A stretch of DNA of 64,000 nucleotides from JAVWMQ01 sp036646055 (lineage in GTDB: Bacteria > Bacillota > Clostridia > Peptostreptococcales > Anaerovoracaceae). The translations under genes were made by a program, and so were the position numbers. Positions 33,584 to 41,647 of this stretch are shown one piece after another. The notes under the pieces are model-generated. The model searched no databases. It was not told the origin of the DNA and was given only the letters and a program-made list of their open reading frames with translations. Numbering within the stretch: the first letter of the stretch is position 1; every line of letters begins with the position of its first letter. The stretch lies in contig JAVXMY010000002.1 in NCBI GenBank assembly GCA_036646055.1, positions 62,001 to 126,000 on the forward strand, given 5' to 3'.

Positions 33584-35425
33584 ATGAAAAGTAACAATTT
33601 AGGATTTGTTAAGGTTGCAGCTTGTGCACCTAAATTATTAAAAGGAAATACAGAGTATAACACTAACTTAATTTTAGAAGCAATTGCCACTGCAGAAGGA
33701 GAAGGTGCTGGAATTATAACATTCCCTAGTCTTGCACTTACAGGGGGTGGCTGTGGGGCTCTATACAACCAGGACACTTTATATAACGGCCAACTTAAAG
33801 GCTTAAAAGAGATTATCGACTACACATATAACAACAGTATTGCTGTAATTATTGGATTTTATGTACGCACATTAAACACACTTATTAAGTGTAAGGCATA
33901 TATTTCTGATGGCGAAGTTTATGTTACTAGCGATACATCAATTACTAAGGAAGAATTACAGTTTTTTGATAGAGAAACAGAAATGTTCTTTGATTACAAC
34001 GACTTTATGGAAAACTATTTTTCAAGTGATACACTACTATTTGATATGGAAAACAAAATCTCTATAGGTCTAGCAGCTTCATCTAAAGGTGTTTTATCAT
34101 TTAATTCAGACAACAATATTAATAGAATTGGTCAATTTGACTACCTGAAAGATAAGGCTGGCATAATTAGTAGCGAACAACATTGCGGACTTATTCACGT
34201 TTCAGAAAATGGGGCAATTGTAATTGCAGAAAATGGTCAAATCCTGGCCAGCCAAAGTCCATTTAGCAACTTAGGTAAGGTTCTATTTGCAGATGTAGAC
34301 TACGAATCAATTAACTATAATCAGTTAGAACTAAACACTGTAATCCATAGAACTGTAGATACTGAAATACCAACAATTAAAACAGTTACAGAGGAAACCT
34401 TCACACGTCAAATCAGAAACAATCCATTTGAACCAGAAGATCACATGGAAATGTTAAAAAACTGCTATGAAATATTTGAAATTCAGTCAGAAGCCCTAGC
34501 CAAAAGACTAACAGTTAGTCACTCTAATAAATCAGTCCTAGGAATTTCAGGTGGCCTAGATTCAACTCTAGCCCTTCTAGTAACCATAAATGCACACAGA
34601 ATAATAGGCAAACCTGCCAGTGATGTAGTTGCAGTAACTATGCCAGGCTTTGGGACAACAGGAACAACATACAATAATGCAGTTAAAATGATGAAGGCTA
34701 CAGGAGCAGAAGTCAGAGAAATTTCAATTGTAGATTCTGTAACTCAGCACTTTAAAGATATTGGACACGATATTAACAACCACAATTTAACATACGAAAA
34801 CAGCCAAGCTAGAGAAAGAACACAAATACTCATGGACATAGCTAATATGGAAAACGGAATTGTAGTTGGTACAGGTGATTTAAGTGAAGGCGCACTAGGT
34901 TGGTGCACATATAACGGCGATCACATGTCAATGTTTGGAGTTAACTCAGCCGTTCCAAAAACTGTAATCCAGCTAATTGTAAACTGGTTTATTGACTATA
35001 GACTTAAAGAAGATAAGGATTTCTGTTCAGATAACAACTTGCTAGCTGAAGCATTAAAAGGAGTTTTAGATACACCAATCTCTCCAGAATTATTGCCACC
35101 AACAGCAGACGGTCAAATCGCTCAGATAACAGAAGACAATGTAGGCCCATACATCTTACATGACTTCTTCATTTATCATACTGTCAAAAACGGCACTAAA
35201 CCAACCAAACTTAAATTCTTGGCAATTAAAGCCTTCCAAGGCACCTACGACGAAGAATTTATAGACAAATGGATCAGAGTTTTCTACAGAAGATTTTTCA
35301 CACAGCAGTTTAAGAGAAACTGTGCCCCAGATAGCCCGGCTATTGGCAGTATAGATTTAAGCCATACCAAGTTTGTAATGCCAAGCGATATGGACTTTAA
35401 TCTATGGCTAAGTCAGTTAGACTAA
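33584..35425 (+). CDS. nadE: NAD+ synthase with degenerate glutaminase domain
   Basis: The 613-residue protein has the two-domain layout of glutamine-dependent NAD synthetases. The C-terminal synthetase (about 320-613) has the ATP P-loop SGGLDSTLALL, TGDLSEGALGWCTYNGDHMS and NSAVPKT. The N-terminal nitrilase-like domain (1-260) has lost the catalytic triad: the glutamate of FPEL is Ser49 (TFPSLALTG), the PKTYLPNY lysine region reads VTSDTSI, and the cysteine strand reads IGLAASS. It should therefore need free ammonia or another amidotransferase. The ribosome site is GGAGGATT. It stands alone behind the palindromic divergent region. Confidence 0.9.
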   Translation: MKSNNLGFVKVAACAPKLLKGNTEYNTNLILEAIATAEGEGAGIITFPSLALTGGGCGALYNQDTLYNGQLKGLKEIIDYTYNNSIAVIIGFYVRTLNTLIKCKAYISDGEVYVTSDTSITKEELQFFDRETEMFFDYNDFMENYFSSDTLLFDMENKISIGLAASSKGVLSFNSDNNINRIGQFDYLKDKAGIISSEQHCGLIHVSENGAIVIAENGQILASQSPFSNLGKVLFADVDYESINYNQLELNTVIHRTVDTEIPTIKTVTEETFTRQIRNNPFEPEDHMEMLKNCYEIFEIQSEALAKRLTVSHSNKSVLGISGGLDSTLALLVTINAHRIIGKPASDVVAVTMPGFGTTGTTYNNAVKMMKATGAEVREISIVDSVTQHFKDIGHDINNHNLTYENSQARERTQILMDIANMENGIVVGTGDLSEGALGWCTYNGDHMSMFGVNSAVPKTVIQLIVNWFIDYRLKEDKDFCSDNNLLAEALKGVLDTPISPELLPPTADGQIAQITEDNVGPYILHDFFIYHTVKNGTKPTKLKFLAIKAFQGTYDEEFIDKWIRVFYRRFFTQQFKRNCAPDSPAIGSIDLSHTKFVMPSDMDFNLWLSQLD

Positions 35426-35436
35426 TTTTTTCTAGC

Positions 35437-35492
35437 AAAACCCTCTCATCACACCCTATTGGCAATAGGAATATTACTGGTATGAGGTTTTT
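35437..35492 (+). terminator. Possible terminator after nadE
   Basis: An inner perfect CCTATT-GGC-AATAGG hairpin is enclosed by CTCAT/ATGAG and AAAACC/GGTTTT, followed by TT and A residues. The bulged stem makes the call moderate. Confidence 0.45.
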
Positions 35493-35514
35493 GAAAAAAA
35501 TGTAAAAAATAATA

Positions 35515-35542
35515 TTGTAATTAAATATTATTGTGATATAAT
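35515..35542 (+). promoter_or_regulatory. Predicted promoter of purC
   Basis: TTGTAA (35515-35520) and TATAAT (35537-35542) with a 16-bp spacer, 43 bp before the purC ATG. Motif call only. Confidence 0.65.
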
Positions 35543-35584
35543 TTATTCTTGTTAAATTATATAGATATAAAAGGAGTGATACAT

Positions 35585-36262
35585 ATGAATTTAGTTTATA
35601 AAGGTAAAACAAAAGACGTTTTTTCATTAGAAGATGGTAACTACCTACTACAGTTTAAAGATGATGTAACAGGAGAAGATGGAGTTTTCGATCCTGGCGC
35701 TAACACTGTTGGACTTGCTATTGATGGAATGGGGCAGATTTGCGTTAAGCTAACTGATTTCTTCTTCTCAAAAGTTGAAGCAGCTGGAATCCCAACTCAC
35801 TATGTATCAGCTGATGTAGAAAAAGCTCAGATGGTAGTTAAACCTGCTGAAGTATTTGGTAATGGTTTAGAAGTAATCTGCAGAACTAAGGCAGTAGGCA
35901 GCTTCTTTAGAAGATATGGAGATTTATGCGAAGAAGGACAGGACTTAAACTACTTCGTTGAAGTAACCTTGAAGGATGATGAAAGATTAGACCCACCTAT
36001 TACTAAAGATGCCTTAGATACACTTGGAATTCTAAGTGCTGATGAATACGAAAATCTAAAGGATCTAACTCAGAGAATAACTAAAATCGTTGAAGCTGAA
36101 TTAGCAAAAAAAGATTTAGTTCTTTACGATATCAAATTCGAATTCGGTCGTGTTGATGGCAAAGTTGCATTAATTGATGAAATCTCAGGTGGAAACATGA
36201 GAGTTTACAAAAACGGCGAATATGTAATGCCAATTGATATCCCAGGAATCCTACTTGGATAA
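35585..36262 (+). CDS. purC: Phosphoribosylaminoimidazole-succinocarboxamide synthase
   Basis: The 225-residue SAICAR synthetase joins CAIR and aspartate in purine synthesis. It shows the ATP-binding KGKTKDVF segment, the substrate-binding ICRTKAVGSFFRRYG and the DEISGGNMRVY end. I use the ATG at 35585 behind AAAGGAGTG; the longer frame start at 35549 is not supported. It is monocistronic with its own promoter and terminator, away from other pur genes. Confidence 0.96.
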   Translation: MNLVYKGKTKDVFSLEDGNYLLQFKDDVTGEDGVFDPGANTVGLAIDGMGQICVKLTDFFFSKVEAAGIPTHYVSADVEKAQMVVKPAEVFGNGLEVICRTKAVGSFFRRYGDLCEEGQDLNYFVEVTLKDDERLDPPITKDALDTLGILSADEYENLKDLTQRITKIVEAELAKKDLVLYDIKFEFGRVDGKVALIDEISGGNMRVYKNGEYVMPIDIPGILLG

Positions 36263-36273
36263 TCCAAAAACTC

Positions 36274-36304
36274 AAATGAGTAGCTATTGCTACTCATTTT
36301 TTTA
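36274..36304. terminator. Bidirectional terminator between purC and the pilus operon
   Basis: AAATGAGTAGC (36274-36284) and GCTACTCATTT (36289-36299) enclose TATT, followed by a T run. It ends purC and, from the other side, the pilin operon that stops at 36302. Confidence 0.88.
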
Positions 36305-37177
36305 TTTCTTAAATTGATTTTTGAAGTAATCAGAATTTAATAGTGCTTCAATTGTATTATATCCTGAAAATCCAGCTGCAGAACCAGAATCCCCGCTAGT
36401 TGGCATATAAGTTTCACCGTTGGCCATAATGGCATAAGCTTTCCAACCACAATGGTTTATTGGTGGCTTGCCGTAATTATACGCTGCATAATATACTAGT
36501 TCATATTCTTTGCTATTCCATTTCTTTAAATGGTAAGGCAACCAATAGCAGGTTTTGCCATCAATTTCAATGGTTGGTATCTCATCAGTACCATAGTCCT
36601 CAATGTATTTTATTATTGCCTCTTGTCTAGGAGGGTTTACATTAATATTGTTAATAACTTGATCTAAGGTATATTTGAAATCTTCCTCATATATTCCAAA
36701 TTGTGAGGCTACTGAAAAAGCCGAAACAGTTGGTGACAAAGTAGCTTCAGATAGATACTCTCGATCTTGGTATTTAACCTTAAGTTTTATATCTACCTTG
36801 TTGGTTCCTGCTGAAACAAAACTCATACTAATAGTTCTGCCCTTGTAATAATCTGGGCTGAGAGGATTTTGCCCGCCAATCTCAAGATATCCATTTTGGT
36901 CCACCTTAATAATTCTCGCCTCTTCACTTTCACCAAGCTTATATTCTAGATTCCCGTCAGTCACCTTAATTGAGCTTGCTCGGTTTATTTCTCGGCGTAC
37001 CTGGGTCACTATATTTTTGCTAATCATTTGGGTTTCTGAGCCCTCTTCGGTCCTAAAAAAGGTCTTCATAACTGGAAGTAGTACGCTTATGGCTACTCCT
37101 AGGATTATTAGTAATATGACAAGACCTACGATTACTTCAACCAAGGTCATCCCTTTTTTATTTCTAATTGCCTTCAT
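36302..37177 (-). CDS. Type IV prepilin-like protein, 291 aa
   Basis: The N-terminus has a class III prepilin signal: RNKKG followed by MTLVEVIVGLVILL, with cleavage expected after Gly9 and Glu at +5. A long variable C-terminal domain (KVDIKLKVKYQDREYL, HLKKWNSKEYELVYY) has no recognised fold. It is the last of five prepilin genes and is likely a minor pilin. It starts 9 bp after the preceding gene. Confidence 0.85.
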   Translation of the reverse strand: MKAIRNKKGMTLVEVIVGLVILLIILGVAISVLLPVMKTFFRTEEGSETQMISKNIVTQVRREINRASSIKVTDGNLEYKLGESEEARIIKVDQNGYLEIGGQNPLSPDYYKGRTISMSFVSAGTNKVDIKLKVKYQDREYLSEATLSPTVSAFSVASQFGIYEEDFKYTLDQVINNINVNPPRQEAIIKYIEDYGTDEIPTIEIDGKTCYWLPYHLKKWNSKEYELVYYAAYNYGKPPINHCGWKAYAIMANGETYMPTSGDSGSAAGFSGYNTIEALLNSDYFKNQFKK

Positions 37178-37186
37178 GAACTCCCC

Positions 37187-37486
37187 TTATTCTGCCAGGA
37201 AAAAATCTATAGAATTTTCATTTCCTACCCTTACCTTCTGGGAAAAAGTCTTCCCCTGAACATTTATATTTACCACTTCTAGGGTTTCATTGGTCTTAGC
37301 CTCACCCTTTTCGATTTTTGTTATTGCTGTTTCTATGTCTGAAACTTTTTGATTCGCCTTAAGGTTCATATCTTGTGACTTTAGAACTATTGCAGTAACA
37401 ATTGTTAGGGCAATAATTAAAATTACAAAACTCACTATACTTTCAATTAAAAGCTCGCCCTTTTGATTTTTTAAGATTTTAATCAT
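37187..37486 (-). CDS. Small type IV prepilin-like protein, 99 aa
   Basis: The frame from the ATG at 37486 reads MIKILKNQKG followed by ELLIESIVSFVILI. The residue after the cleavage-site glycine is glutamate rather than the usual Phe/Met, but Glu is kept at +5. The start overlaps the end of the preceding gene by 8 bp (translational coupling), which is why I reject the longer start at 37576. A minor pilin or priming pseudopilin is likely. Confidence 0.78.
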   Translation of the reverse strand: MIKILKNQKGELLIESIVSFVILIIALTIVTAIVLKSQDMNLKANQKVSDIETAITKIEKGEAKTNETLEVVNINVQGKTFSQKVRVGNENSIDFFLAE

Positions 37487-38078
37487 TGTTAACACCAAGC
37501 ACCTTCCATTGACCAGTCCAAAGAGGACTTTGGTTAGTTTCTTCCATATAATTTCCTGAATAAGTGTATTTAACACTCATCTTTTGAGCTCCTCTGGTAA
37601 TATTGCCATCACTGTCAGTTTTGTGTTTTATATTAAACTTACAAATCATATTATTAATTGTAATACCTGTATTTGTACTTTTCTCATCACTGGTTTTTAT
37701 AACAGATAAATCGTAAGAAGCTGTTATAGCTGTTATATGATAGTTCCGCCCAATGTCTCCTGGCAATGTAAATTGAAACTCTTTGTCAATATTACCTTGA
37801 TAAGACGTTTCTCCCCCTGCCACTTTGTTTTTTGCTTCTGTCAAAATATATCTGCCAAGAGAATCTGCTTTATTAGAAGTTAGTTGCCTAGTAAAAACTC
37901 CGATAACAGATTTACCTACCTGATAAGTGCTTTTATCTACAATCTGAGAATTACTGTCTGCCATATTATTTGCAGCAAAACCAAGGACAGCTGCTCCAAT
38001 AATCATAATTAGAGAAACTATCACCGTCACTATAACGATAGAAATACCGTCTTTGTTGTTGCAAATTTTTTTAATCAT
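37479..38078 (-). CDS. PilX-like minor pilin component, 199 aa
   Basis: The N-terminus (KKICNNKDGISIVIVTVIVSLIMI) is a PilX-type membrane helix with a Gly-Ile cleavage-like site, and the rest is a soluble domain (FQFTLPGDIGRNYHITAI). The start overlaps the stop of the GLUG-pilin gene (TAATG), so I use 38078 rather than 38090. It fits the usual GspK/PilX position between prepilins. Confidence 0.78.
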   Translation of the reverse strand: MIKKICNNKDGISIVIVTVIVSLIMIIGAAVLGFAANNMADSNSQIVDKSTYQVGKSVIGVFTRQLTSNKADSLGRYILTEAKNKVAGGETSYQGNIDKEFQFTLPGDIGRNYHITAITASYDLSVIKTSDEKSTNTGITINNMICKFNIKHKTDSDGNITRGAQKMSVKYTYSGNYMEETNQSPLWTGQWKVLGVNND

Positions 38079-40549
38079 TAATTCTCCCATGGGGTTCTGT
38101 GGAATAAATATTCATAACCACTTCCCTCTTCTCCATAATGAATATATCCATAAGGATAATTAAAGAATCCAGTAGCCCCATTTCCCTTTGGTATAAGATT
38201 TCCAAAATAAGCCTTTTTCAAAGATTCTTTGGTGTATGCTGTTATACCAGGTTTTTCGTCATCTTTAGTTCCAATTACTCCAGAATCAGAAACTAAATTG
38301 TTAGTATTAGTTCCATATATACTATTTGTTAAAGTATAGCAATGCTCTATATATCCCTTGCGGAAGTCTCCAATTATTCCTCCATTATATTTAGCCTTAG
38401 AAATTTTGCCTGTATTATAGCACTCATATATTCTGGCAGCATCATTGGTCATTCTACCTACAATTCCACCAGCACAATTGCCACCTTCAATGCTTCCTCC
38501 ATTATATGAATAATAAATTTCTTTTCCATAGTTATATCCACTAAATGTTCCTACAATTCCGCCTAAACTAGAATTTTGATATTTACTTATAACCTTTGCC
38601 CCATTTACGCAATACTTTACATCTATGTATGGATTATTTTTATTCCAACCAATAATCCCTCCCAAAGAAGAATTATAATTTAACCCTCCATTTGAAATTA
38701 TATTAGCATCATTCTTAACCTTAGCTAAAACTTCTATGCCATTGTTTTTTGGATACTTGCCAATATTAGAAAGAAGACCATACATAGGCGTTCCAACTAG
38801 TTCTACCCTGCTTCCATTACGAGTTGCAAAGGTACCAACTTCACAATAATTAACTACACCCATATTATGCCCGACTATTCCACCACCATAGGAATGGGCA
38901 ACAATATCACCGCCACTATAGCACTTTGTAATCTTTCCTGATTCATCATTTACCCCAGCAATCCCCCCTGCAGTGTTTGTAGCAGTAACCTTACCCAAAA
39001 CCTGACAGTTTTCAATTGTACCAGAGTTCCTACCTGTAATGAATCCTGCCACTTCACCACTAACAAAGTACTTATCCTTGTTGGTAGCCTTATCATATCT
39101 ATTCCAGTAATCATCAGAATAATTAATGGCTAAGTTTTCCACTCTGCAATTCTTATTTACTGTTGAAAACAATCCATTTCCGTTATAATTATCTGTAATT
39201 GTCATATCCCAAAGAGTATATCCGTTGCCTTTGTATTTTCCTTTTAATGGTTCATTATGCCCAATTCTTTTGACTATATCATTATTATAGTTTCTAAAAG
39301 AAATATTCTTCTGTTGATTAATTGTTCCCGTATATGAAGTTAAAACCTGGTCCATATATTTAATATGCCTAATTGATGAAACATCAATATTAGCACTACT
39401 ATTATTTTGAACTCCTAGGCCACCAGAAAAAAACGGTTTAGCAAATTTACTCTGAAAATCACTTTCGCCCTTAATGCTAGCTTTAACTTGTATATGTGGA
39501 TTGTCTTCTGTAACTTTAAATTTATTATCTGTTATAATATCCTTAATATCAACGTAATCAACATATTGATTTCCACTGTTATATCCATCTTCCATAGATG
39601 TATCTAAAATCATAACAATAGTATTATTTTCAATATAAACGTTGTTTAACTTTTTATTTTTATCCTTAATTATAGCCTTGTCAAAAGTATTACTAGCAAT
39701 GGCATTATAATCTTTTTCTTTTTTAATACTAGCAAGTATAATTTCTTTTGCTTCACCATAGTTTAACTTAATTTCTACTTCCTTATTTGACCATACAAAG
39801 CCTTTTGGAAGCTTAAATTCTGCAGTTAGAAGTCCATAATTATTTCCATTATTAATATTATTGCCCTTGTCGTATTGAGCTTCAGTTCCATCTTCATTAT
39901 AATATTTAGCACCGTAGTCAACTAGCTGAACCCCTGGCTTTTCTTCTGGGACTTCTGGTTCTTCTTCTGCAGGTCCTGTGCTGTTAACATCCCACATGCC
40001 AAGGTAGCTTTGCTTCCTAGTATTTTCGTCTCTCTTATAAACATCAACCTGGCCTGATTGGCTTCCATAGCCTATTGACAATATATCTTTGTCATCTGCA
40101 AAAAACGCGCTTAGAACGTTACCGGTTTTCCAGTTGTATTCCACTAGCACATTTTGTTGAAGGATGGTTTTGTCACCAATCTTATCTTCTAGTAGTCTAT
40201 ATAAAATTGAATCATATTTGTCTGGATCATTTTTCTTAATTTGAATATATTTAATATTAGCTGAATTAGCTTGATCTTCTTCATACTTTGGATTAATTAA
40301 ACTAACATCAACAGTTCCATCCCCTTGGTTAAATTCTCCCTTGAAACCTCTTGCATATTGGCTGTTCAAAGCATTAGAAGCTGCATTAAAAATAGAGCGT
40401 GCAGTAGTGTCTAACCTTTTCTGCTCCGCTTTATTAATATAACCAACCATACTTGGCACTGTAATGGCTGCAATAATACCAAGTATAACGATTACCGCTA
40501 TAAGCTCTATCATTGTAAATCCATTTTTGTTTTTTAAGCTTCTAAACAT
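38078..40549 (-). CDS. Large modular type IV pilin with GLUG-type repeats
   Basis: The 823-residue product has a canonical prepilin N-terminus: LKNKNG followed by FTMIELIAVIVILGIIAA, then the pilin alpha-1 helix (to about 60). The rest is a large extracellular part: a spacer with a Pro/Glu linker (EEPEVPEEKPGVQLV near 195-210), a carbohydrate-binding-like region, and at about 440-760 repeated GLUG-like blocks (GGIAGVNDESGKITKC, GGGIVGHNMGVVNYCE, GGIVGTFSGYN, GGIVGRMTND, GGIIGDF). Such modular pilins have a pilin module for assembly and an adhesin module at the tip. It is probably a tip or minor pilin and adhesin. The GLUG domain also occurs in non-pilus surface proteins. Confidence 0.85.
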   Translation of the reverse strand: MFRSLKNKNGFTMIELIAVIVILGIIAAITVPSMVGYINKAEQKRLDTTARSIFNAASNALNSQYARGFKGEFNQGDGTVDVSLINPKYEEDQANSANIKYIQIKKNDPDKYDSILYRLLEDKIGDKTILQQNVLVEYNWKTGNVLSAFFADDKDILSIGYGSQSGQVDVYKRDENTRKQSYLGMWDVNSTGPAEEEPEVPEEKPGVQLVDYGAKYYNEDGTEAQYDKGNNINNGNNYGLLTAEFKLPKGFVWSNKEVEIKLNYGEAKEIILASIKKEKDYNAIASNTFDKAIIKDKNKKLNNVYIENNTIVMILDTSMEDGYNSGNQYVDYVDIKDIITDNKFKVTEDNPHIQVKASIKGESDFQSKFAKPFFSGGLGVQNNSSANIDVSSIRHIKYMDQVLTSYTGTINQQKNISFRNYNNDIVKRIGHNEPLKGKYKGNGYTLWDMTITDNYNGNGLFSTVNKNCRVENLAINYSDDYWNRYDKATNKDKYFVSGEVAGFITGRNSGTIENCQVLGKVTATNTAGGIAGVNDESGKITKCYSGGDIVAHSYGGGIVGHNMGVVNYCEVGTFATRNGSRVELVGTPMYGLLSNIGKYPKNNGIEVLAKVKNDANIISNGGLNYNSSLGGIIGWNKNNPYIDVKYCVNGAKVISKYQNSSLGGIVGTFSGYNYGKEIYYSYNGGSIEGGNCAGGIVGRMTNDAARIYECYNTGKISKAKYNGGIIGDFRKGYIEHCYTLTNSIYGTNTNNLVSDSGVIGTKDDEKPGITAYTKESLKKAYFGNLIPKGNGATGFFNYPYGYIHYGEEGSGYEYLFHRTPWEN

Positions 40550-40573
40550 AATACCTTCTTGATTTTTACTATA

Positions 40574-41620
40574 CTATAAATAATGTTCTAAATCTGATTT
40601 GTCTGTTGATGCATTAACTGCTACTTCCTTTGTGATAATTCCAGCCTTAACCAGTCTTCCCAAATCCCTATTAAGAGTATGCATTCCCATTGCAACTGAT
40701 GATTCTAAAATCGAACCAATCTGATGGTTTTTACCTTCACGAATTAGGTTCTTAACTGGATCTGTTCCAAGAAGTATTTCTGTTGCACAAACTCTACTGC
40801 TTCCATCTGCTGTTGGCAGTAATTGCTGAGTTACAACTCCTCTAAGTACCATGGAAAGCTGACTTCTCATTTGATTTTGGGATTCTGGCGGACAAGTATC
40901 AATTATTCTATCAATAGTATCTGCCGCACCTGTTGTATGCAATGTACTAAAAACTAAATGCCCTGTTTCAGCTGCTGTAATTGCAGTTGAAATTGTCTCA
41001 TAGTCTCTCATTTCTCCTACCAAAATAATATCTGGGTCTTCACGCATTGCAGATTTAAGTGCAGTAGCAAAAGAATTAACGCTATGGCCCAATTCTCTTT
41101 GGTGAACTAAGGATTCATTTTGATCAAATACATACTCTATTGGATCTTCAACAGTTAGTATATGAGTTCCTTTGTTTTTAGTTATATAATCTATCATTGA
41201 AGCCAAAGATGTAGATTTACCAGAACCTGTTGGCCCAGTTAGAAGAACCAGTCCTCTTGGTTCCTTGGCTAGTTTTTCAAAGACTTTTGGTAAATTCAAA
41301 TCTTCCATTGACGGAATGTAATCGTTAATTACTCTTATTGCAGCACTAAGGCCTGTCATATGTTCATACACATTGACCCTATATCTTTTTTTCTCGCCAG
41401 TATTATATGCAAAGTCCAAGTCATTACCAGATTCTAAAAATTCTCTTTGTTCTCTTGTACACATTGAAAGAATTAATTCTGAACCTTCCCCTTTGGCAAG
41501 TGGAATATCTTGTTTAATAAGTTTACCGTTTTTTCTAAATGTAATTGGTAGTCCTTCTGTTATATGTACATCTGAGCACTTTTCGCTTCTTGCTCTTTCG
41601 AGTATTTCATTAATATTCAT
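40574..41620 (-). CDS. pilT: Type IV pilus retraction ATPase
   Basis: The 348-residue hexameric ATPase has the N-terminal PAS-like domain (CSDVHITEG), Walker A LLTGPTGSGKSTSLASM, Asp-box EDPIEYVFDQNES, Walker B PDIILVGEMRD, and the His-box HLVFSTLHTTGA. PilT drives depolymerisation for twitching and DNA uptake. It is downstream of pilB in the same operon. Confidence 0.96.
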   Translation of the reverse strand: MNINEILERARSEKCSDVHITEGLPITFRKNGKLIKQDIPLAKGEGSELILSMCTREQREFLESGNDLDFAYNTGEKKRYRVNVYEHMTGLSAAIRVINDYIPSMEDLNLPKVFEKLAKEPRGLVLLTGPTGSGKSTSLASMIDYITKNKGTHILTVEDPIEYVFDQNESLVHQRELGHSVNSFATALKSAMREDPDIILVGEMRDYETISTAITAAETGHLVFSTLHTTGAADTIDRIIDTCPPESQNQMRSQLSMVLRGVVTQQLLPTADGSSRVCATEILLGTDPVKNLIREGKNHQIGSILESSVAMGMHTLNRDLGRLVKAGIITKEVAVNASTDKSDLEHYL

Positions 41621-41647
41621 AAAAGTTTCCTTTACTAATGAATATAC

